DNA of 64,000 bases from Lutraria lutraria (Eukaryota > Mollusca > Bivalvia > Venerida > Mactridae), in contig OZ026833.1 of NCBI GenBank assembly GCA_964023205.1, forward strand, positions 29,600,830-29,664,829, written 5' to 3'. Positions 57,512 through 64,000 of the stretch are shown here, piece after piece. How positions within the stretch are numbered: the stretch's first letter is position 1; each line of letters opens with the position of its first letter. Under the pieces are notes generated by a model that was given only the letters and a program-made list of their open reading frames with translations, had not been told where the DNA came from and made no database searches. A program made the position numbers and the translations under genes.

Positions 57512-60500
57512 CTAATGCTTGCGCGAGGAATGTGACGTAGAAATCCTCAATGCAATACCTTCCTGTTTAGCTTGTGCCACTCCCTGGTGTAACATAAATC
57601 CATCCCGGGACATTATAAACAATGATGGCCAAACAACGTAATCAAGTTTTGAACCCGGCTTTTCATAAAATCTATACGAATCTCTGTCGAAATCGTCCCC
57701 TTGTTTCATTGGTTTGTCGTCTAAAATAATTGCAGGGGTTTGATTAACCATGAACCAGCAAAGCTCAACGCACTTATCTATGTATGGCATTAGTTTCCTC
57801 GCCGTCTTCTCCTCGTAAAATGTCTTCTTGGATTTCTGCATTGTCTTCAGAAAATGCTGAAACAATATATTTCAAATTTAGTTGTGTTTGTATCATATAA
57901 AATATTTACCTACGAACATAATGATATGCTCGGGAAAGTCCAAGCTTTGGGCTTTCTTTTTAATGAACTTTCCAATAATCCGCTGTGTGTTTCTTTTTAT
58001 GAAAGTGAAATACGAGTCGAACATATTATTGAAAAGCATGTTTAAATTATAAGTACGAGTAATATCTCTATACAAATTATATCATTTGAAAACAGGGGCA
58101 CATTTCAAGTCATATCTTAGCTACGATAACAGTTTTGCTACACCATGTTTGCAGACAAAAAGTATCTTAAACATACAACTGTCAAACATAAAATGCGTCT
58201 ATGAAGCGGTCCCTAAGTCGTGATGGAAATTATATCTAGACAAAATGAAAAAGACTTATCGTGAATTCATTTAATGTAACTGGACAATGTATACACGCTA
58301 TGTTAGAAAAATATAGTTTACGCTTACACATATAAGACGAGGAAGGCCGATAGTGTAAGTGGTGTAAATTTTCTTTTAACTCTAGTATTTCAACTCACTT
58401 AATTCTGCTTTGACATTATCATTGTCACACAGTCAAGAGGATTTTTTGAAGTATCAGATCAAAAACATATAAAAATTACGTTTTGTCCCCAATGTTTACG
58501 TTTCCATGTGTTTGATGGTTTTTTGGGTGGATGAATTTGTGGGAAGAATTTTGTGAAGGTGGAATTATTTTCTTCCCTGCTTGTTCATACAATTTAAGTG
58601 CGGTTGAACTTACCACTTGAATCTGTGACACTGATTCCTGTGCAGTAGATTTCTTCAAATCACTCAATAACTTCATTGTGACATCACCAAAGATATGTGG
58701 ATCCATCTGTGAATAGATATTCAGACGGAATTTGTGTAGTGGTTCAAACGAATCACCATAAAATATTCAAACATGATTATCAATTTAATTGCTATAAAAC
58801 ACCATTTTAGAAAAAGCAATTTAAACTAAACGGCATTTTCGCGGATAAGATAAAATTATCAGTATAATATTGTCTTAAAATCATTATATAGAAACATGGA
58901 ATTGTTAATTTGAATGTTTGATAAATCTTACAAAACATCATGTGATGAAAGGGAACAATGACGGTGCAGTGGTCGATTATATGATGTCATCACTGGGTGT
59001 ACCAGTTACATATAATTTAATTAAACTATCATTACCTTTGAATCTGAAGTCCGGAATGGATACACGAGATTTTCCATCAGCATGTTTGTGTGTGATTCGT
59101 TAGTACTCGAACAATACCAGTATGCGTCCTGCAATGTCAATTTATACTTGATAACTTTACATAACTGACATTCTAACAGGGGGGGGGGGCTTCCGAGTGG
59201 CCGAGTGGTAACGGTCTCTTTATAGTTATCACAAGCACTAGCTCACTCGGGTAAATTCCGCATTTAAGTTAATTGTCGGCTTACTTACGGAAGGCCGGTG
59301 GGTGCACCCAGGTATACACTTGAAAAATTGTCCTGGTTGTTCCCTAGTGACATTTAAAACACGTATTAACACGCATTAAAACAAATGTTACTTTACTGGT
59401 TTAAGTATGAGAACACCATTTGGTTCTTTTTTCTTGTTGACTGCATAAATGTGAGGCTGTCTTAATCAAATGAAGTGAGTCATGCTATCTAATTTATTCA
59501 ATAAAACACGAATAAGGTACCATTGAGACTTGTTGTGTCTTAACTCCTTACTAATTCTTACAGTGAACAATATGCTAATAAGCCAGGCTTTTTTATATGC
59601 ATACTGCAGGCTCGCGACAGTATAACCGGATATATTAAAATAACCACTTAAAAGTGAATACATGAAGGCGCTTCCTATTATTTGAACCTAAACACTACAA
59701 ACTGAAACATTAAAAAACGAACCTGAAGAATTTCCAGCAACCACTGAATTACAAGTCTCCCCTCTTTCATATCAAGAGTCAGCAGATGAAAGGAATCCGT
59801 CCATTCACTGTGGTAAAGTTTAGCATATTTGTCAGCTATCTGAGTCGGTTTATTTATTTCACTAAGATCAGTGACCCCTGTATTACCAGTGGCGAACTTT
59901 GATGTTGTTACTGATCCTAATCTGTACATAAAATAGAAATACGTGGTAGATGAAGAATAGAACCAGGCTTTATCATGCACGTTGGCATAAAATCTGTGAC
60001 TAGCCAAACTTGTATGACGATATTGTATAAAAGTTTTAATATGCTTGATCTAAACATCGTCAAATTCCATGTTTGCGATTCAGGCTTGTTTCCAATGATC
60101 CATATATGCATTTAGGTGGCCCGTCCGGTTAGCTCAGTGGTTAGAGCGTTTGTCTACTGATCTAGAGGTTGTGGGTGAGGCTAACACTGTCCGTGACAAA
60201 TTTGACTGAAGATATAACATTCTACGTTAAATTGTCCTCCTCCTTTGAATTATGTGGGGTATCTTAGCAGAAGCTTATGGATAAAATGTGGTTAGTACTG
60301 GTTAAAGCCTGAATGAAGTACAGGAAAGCTGGTTATGGTAATTGCCCGCCACGATATGAGTGAAATAATGTTGAAAATGGCGTTAGACCTGATGTAAGAA
60401 AAAGCATTTAGGTGATATCAGATTTTCTTCTGAAATGGTACTCGCATAATAATGCAATGAATCGTGAGTCCAATAAGGGCGAGACAATAAAATCTATTAC

Positions 60501-63401
60501 TCCATTCGTCATACATATATATAATTATGCCTTGATAAACAGCGAATGATTAAACCTATGAAATGAACAGAAAAAAATCATCAAACGCATCGCATTGATG
60601 TTAATGCATGTTAGACTACTTTTTTACGAATAAAACGAATTCAGCAAAGTATGCAATATTGTTTTGTCACTTACTTGTCCAAGAGTTCATTTCTTTCTAT
60701 CAAACTTAACTGTAATGTTTTCTCTTTGATTTTCAACTCATTTCGTAGGAATTTTATTTCTCTTTCCGCCTTGCTGAACACATCTATCTTATCACCTTTT
60801 ATCTCACTTATTGTTTTAATCTCTTCTTGTAGATCTGTATTCTTCTTTTCAAGGTCACCAATTGTTTCTTCTAGTCTGAAGTTCAAAATACAAAGTCACC
60901 ATAGCCCAAAAATGTATGACACTGTATTCGATTGCGCTTGAGAAGTTTAATATGAAAGTCCGCTTAAATCTTTGTTCATGTGGAATTTTGATAATAGATA
61001 CGTTCCGACTTTTTGTCAGAACTGGTTTTCATTTGAAACATGTTCAAACGACTTGGTTGAGCTTTCCAGCACTTTTGTAATAATGTAGTACAATATACGT
61101 TTAGATGATTACTCAAAGCTACCTGGTCACTCAGTCTATACTTACCAACCTAAGTGGTAGTATGGTGTTTCCAGACTGCAGTATTTTTTGTTTACTCAAT
61201 TAAATCACAACAAGAATTGTTCTTGCTAGACGTAGTGTGCATAATGTATGCATGAAGCATTACCGAATAGTCATGATTTCAATATGCATATAATTATCAT
61301 GTACGAAATATAACATGATGATCCTTCTGTATTCCTACATATTCAGTTACGTTCGAGAAGGAAGCGGCGAATAAATCAATTTTGTACAAACAAACTTAAC
61401 GAACATGAACTGCGACAAGTCCTCCAAGGTTGAACATATTTAGTTTGTTAACTATATCTCTGGCCTCATCAATATGATTATGTACGGTCAATGAGAGACT
61501 AAACCATAAATAATATGGGCGCAGAATCATCTACCTTTTTATTTTCATTTGTTGATCGTCAATTGTTGTCATAAGAACGCTGTGGTTCGCTTTCATAGTA
61601 AAATACTGTTCCCTCGAAATGTTTTCGTCTTCAAATTTTACCACTCTGCAAACACATGATATACACGTTACTATTCAAACACCTTGGCCATGCTCGTGAT
61701 GTCCATATATGTTTGTAACATAAAAAGCTTAAATGAAATATTGTCGAACATTGTTTGGAAAATGACAGAGAACCCTTTATTCAGATGAATAGAATGACTG
61801 TGCGGCAAGTAAAATTTCTTGTAAACAAATCTGCGTATGATAAAGGTCTGCATTATTTTGAAGAGTAAATACTATGTAAATAGCTAGTTTCAATAGACCT
61901 TTCTTTCTTTGCTTCGGCTACAAATGTATCACCTCGACTCTGTGTCGGAACTTCATCTAATCCTGTCCTAAAATGTTAAAAAAATGTTTGAAATCATCAG
62001 AAAATATTCACAATTTCACGTACAAATAGCAAATCAATTGTTTATGTACATGCAACAAGTAAACCGCTTGTTAATAAAAGAAAACGGATCTGACTTTCTA
62101 AACGCTCATCTTGTATTTTATACGACTAAAATATAATTTACTGAACATACTTGATTTTTTGCCATCATTCATGATTCAATCCAGTATGTACTTTAAATTC
62201 TCAATTTCTGTTACAAGGTCGGTCGCAAGTATTGTAAAACATATTAAGTATTATTTCATTTATTTGGAAATTGGAAATGGGCGACAACAAATGAAAGTAC
62301 CTTGATGTTTGTATTGATATTTCTTTTATGGATTTCGGTCGGAGATCGTCAGTGTAAATCAACAGTTTTTCTCTAGAATAAAAAAACATGAAAATTGATA
62401 AAATAGACAAAAAATTGTCAATATTTACTTAGTAATGCTAGGTTTTAGCTGATTTTTTTCATTTAAAAAATCATGTCATTATTGCATAGATACTTTGGAG
62501 AAACAAATCCTTGGTAAATTCATAGGTTTATATGTTAATCAAACTTGTTAAACGCAAACAAAATAGATTTTTTCTTCTGTAAAATTTAGATTTTCTGTGT
62601 AGATTTTACGATAATATAAACTTTTCGCTCGCATGACTGAACATAACATCTTCCGTGTATGGATGCTCGTGTGAATATTTTGAATTATTTTTGTTAATTT
62701 ATATTATCGTTAAAATTCAAAATAAATCAGTAAACCTCTGAAACTGGACCCCTTTCGGATTTTGCCAAAAGGTTTTCTAAGAATTCCGATTTTGGGAAAA
62801 CACTAGATAAATTCTAAAAAATGCGACTCGAAAAATTATCCGATTTTCAGAGAATTCCGGTTTTCAGGGATGTTACTGTGTATGTACCTGTCAGTTTGTA
62901 CAGTTGAATTTATAGTTGATGCTTTTACACGTTTAGTTTCAAGATGTGTTGCTTTGTTAGTTTCCTCTGGGACGTACTCACGCATATTACTGAAAATAAT
63001 GCATTGAATCAATATCAAAGTTTCTCACAGTTACGACAATTATCTCCAGAAGCATGTGGGATGAATCAACAGAATCGAACGCCCTGGTCCAAAAAACAAC
63101 ATTCCATCTTCTTAGTTGACCGGACGGACCAAAATTTGTGTGTCAGGATTGTAACAAACATCGATTGAAAGGCCAACATTCAATTTAAGCAAATTTTATC
63201 ACCATCGATTCGAGAAAATGCGAGATTTTGCAAGTTGTCTATAGTCACCATGGACACTTAGTGTACCTTATTTTGTATAACTACTTACTCTCTTACTACA
63301 TGAGGTTGTGATGGCAACAAGAGAGAGTTTCGTGCTTTGTTTGTTGTCTTATTGTCCCTTGTTTTGTTTGAAACTTTTGCATTCAGATCTGGTGGTGGAA
63401 T
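57512..63401 (-). CDS. Coiled-coil protein with MIEAP C-terminal domain (5-prime incomplete, nine exons)
   Basis: Exons, in order: 63,289-63,401, 62,888-62,989, 62,301-62,372, 61,899-61,967, 61,535-61,645, 60,675-60,875, 59,723-59,921, 58,614-58,706 and 57,512-57,856. All have AG/GT borders and phases join in frame for 434 codons to the stop. The first part is polar and disordered; residues about 156-222 are a coiled coil (LEETIGDLEKKNTDLQEEIK). The last three exons form a domain with the pattern of the MIEAP (SPATA18, mitochondria-eating protein) C-terminus: NKPTQIADKYAKLYHSEWTD, DVTMKLLSDLKKSTAQES, YIDKCVELCWFMV, then DYVVWPSLFIMSRDG. Human MIEAP acts in mitochondrial quality control; bivalves have many proteins with this domain whose role is unknown. 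The first visible exon begins in phase 0 after an acceptor and has no Met, so the start lies right of 63,401, perhaps outside the window. Confidence 0.85.
59185..59355 (+). mobile_element. tRNA-derived SINE in MIEAP-domain gene intron
   Basis: The plus strand reads ttccgagtggccgagtggta with acggtct (Ser/Leu-tRNA-like A box) after a run of about ten G. A degraded B region follows and the body continues with gtcggcttacttacggaagg. Non-coding and clearly SINE-like. Confidence 0.6.
60118..60375 (+). mobile_element. tRNA-derived SINE, second member of the 42,045 family
   Basis: The head (gttagctcagtggttagagcg, a tRNA-like A box) is followed by a body shared with 42,045-42,262: gtgacaaatttgactgaagat, then ttaaattgt, tatgtggggta and agtactggttaaa. 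It lies in the MIEAP-domain gene between exons 60,675-60,875 and 59,723-59,921, in antisense orientation. Confidence 0.8.
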
Positions 63402-64000
63402 CTGAAATGTTAAAAATCTTAATGGTTCTTATTTGGTCCTATGTTCTTATAATATTTCTTCTTATTTGTACTTATTTGGTCCTATTTTTCTTATTCTTTA
63501 TAATTCTCATTTGTTAAATGGTTTCAAATTCATTTGGTAAATTCAATAAAAAATTTAAAACATCAATTAGTAATGTCATTGTAAAAATGCACATTTTTGG
63601 TAGGTCCTAAAAGTATCTTTTTAACGAATAATTTTATTATTTTCATCCCATTTAAAAGAATATTGATACATACTTTTATTCTTGTATTGCTTAAATGAAG
63701 AAATAAATCAATTAGTGATATGAATTGAAAGATATCAGGTTTCACTCATGTGATACAAAAGCCAAAGGCCGTAATCATGGTCCAGAAGTTAGTGATTCGC
63801 TGATCTGGTTCGAATCCGTTCGCGACAGGGATATTCTTTTATGGAAACTTGACAAAAATGTCGATTTTCCTCCATATGTGAAGAAGATGTCGACTCTTTG
63901 TGGAAGGATTATGTGAGCCGGTCGCCGTTCATAACTGGAATATCTTTGCAAAGAAACGGCGTTTAACCCACCGAAACAAAAGTTCATTTGGACTTATTTT
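63402..64000. other. Right edge: intron or 5-prime region of the MIEAP-domain gene
   Basis: No further exon in phase with 63,401 could be identified. The part 63,740-63,970 is more GC-rich, carries gactctttgtggaagg, cgccgttcataactgg and aaacggcgtttaa, and resembles 28,435-28,575; both strands are open here for 60-70 codons. I treat it as a dispersed repeat, although an exon cannot be fully excluded. Confidence 0.4.

Noticed and set aside
58918..59103. Plus-strand frame inside an intron of the MIEAP-domain gene
   Set aside because: Short, antisense to the gene, no supporting homology or signals.

Overview
The window is AT-rich eukaryotic DNA, most likely from a bivalve mollusc. Its genes have short exons with GT/AG introns, it contains intronless Toll-like receptor genes with one leucine-rich-repeat C-cap, it has a gene with a MIEAP C-terminal domain (a family widely expanded in bivalves), and many short tRNA-like, MITE-like and LINE relics lie between genes. 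The species cannot be named from sequence alone. All confidently recognised genes are on the minus strand.

Layout from left to right. 1-2,660 is the tail of a truncated unit holding a phytanoyl-CoA-dioxygenase-like (PhyH) exon relic, a long-inverted-repeat element and degenerate minisatellites. 2,660-13,090 is unit 1: an intact Toll-like receptor (TLR copy 1, 4,279-6,570) followed by two PhyH exon relics. 13,090-22,870 is unit 2: a TLR broken by a small deletion (14,920-17,212) followed by a PhyH pseudogene lacking its first exons (18,779-22,457). 22,870-28,740 is a spacer with a candidate small spliced gene, a decayed LINE and partial copies of the unit edge. 28,740-44,366 is unit 3: an intact TLR (30,209-32,512), a LINE insertion, and a complete nine-exon PhyH gene (35,767-44,340). 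A further complete, more diverged PhyH gene (48,347-55,129) has no TLR partner. The right end, 57,512 to beyond 63,401, is a nine-exon partial gene with a coiled coil and a MIEAP domain.

The main theme is repeated co-duplication of a TLR plus PhyH block. The flanks, introns, 3-prime regions and even shared SINE insertions line up between units. Units 1 and 2 have decayed in different ways, while unit 3 and the solitary PhyH copy keep open frames and all catalytic residues. TLRs are membrane pattern-recognition receptors and PhyH proteins are Fe(II)/2-oxoglutarate dioxygenases. Physical linkage is clear from the sequence; a functional link between them is only a hypothesis. Multi-exon coordinates were worked out by eye from reading frames, splice-site sequence and comparison among copies, so a base or two of error is possible at some boundaries of repeats.
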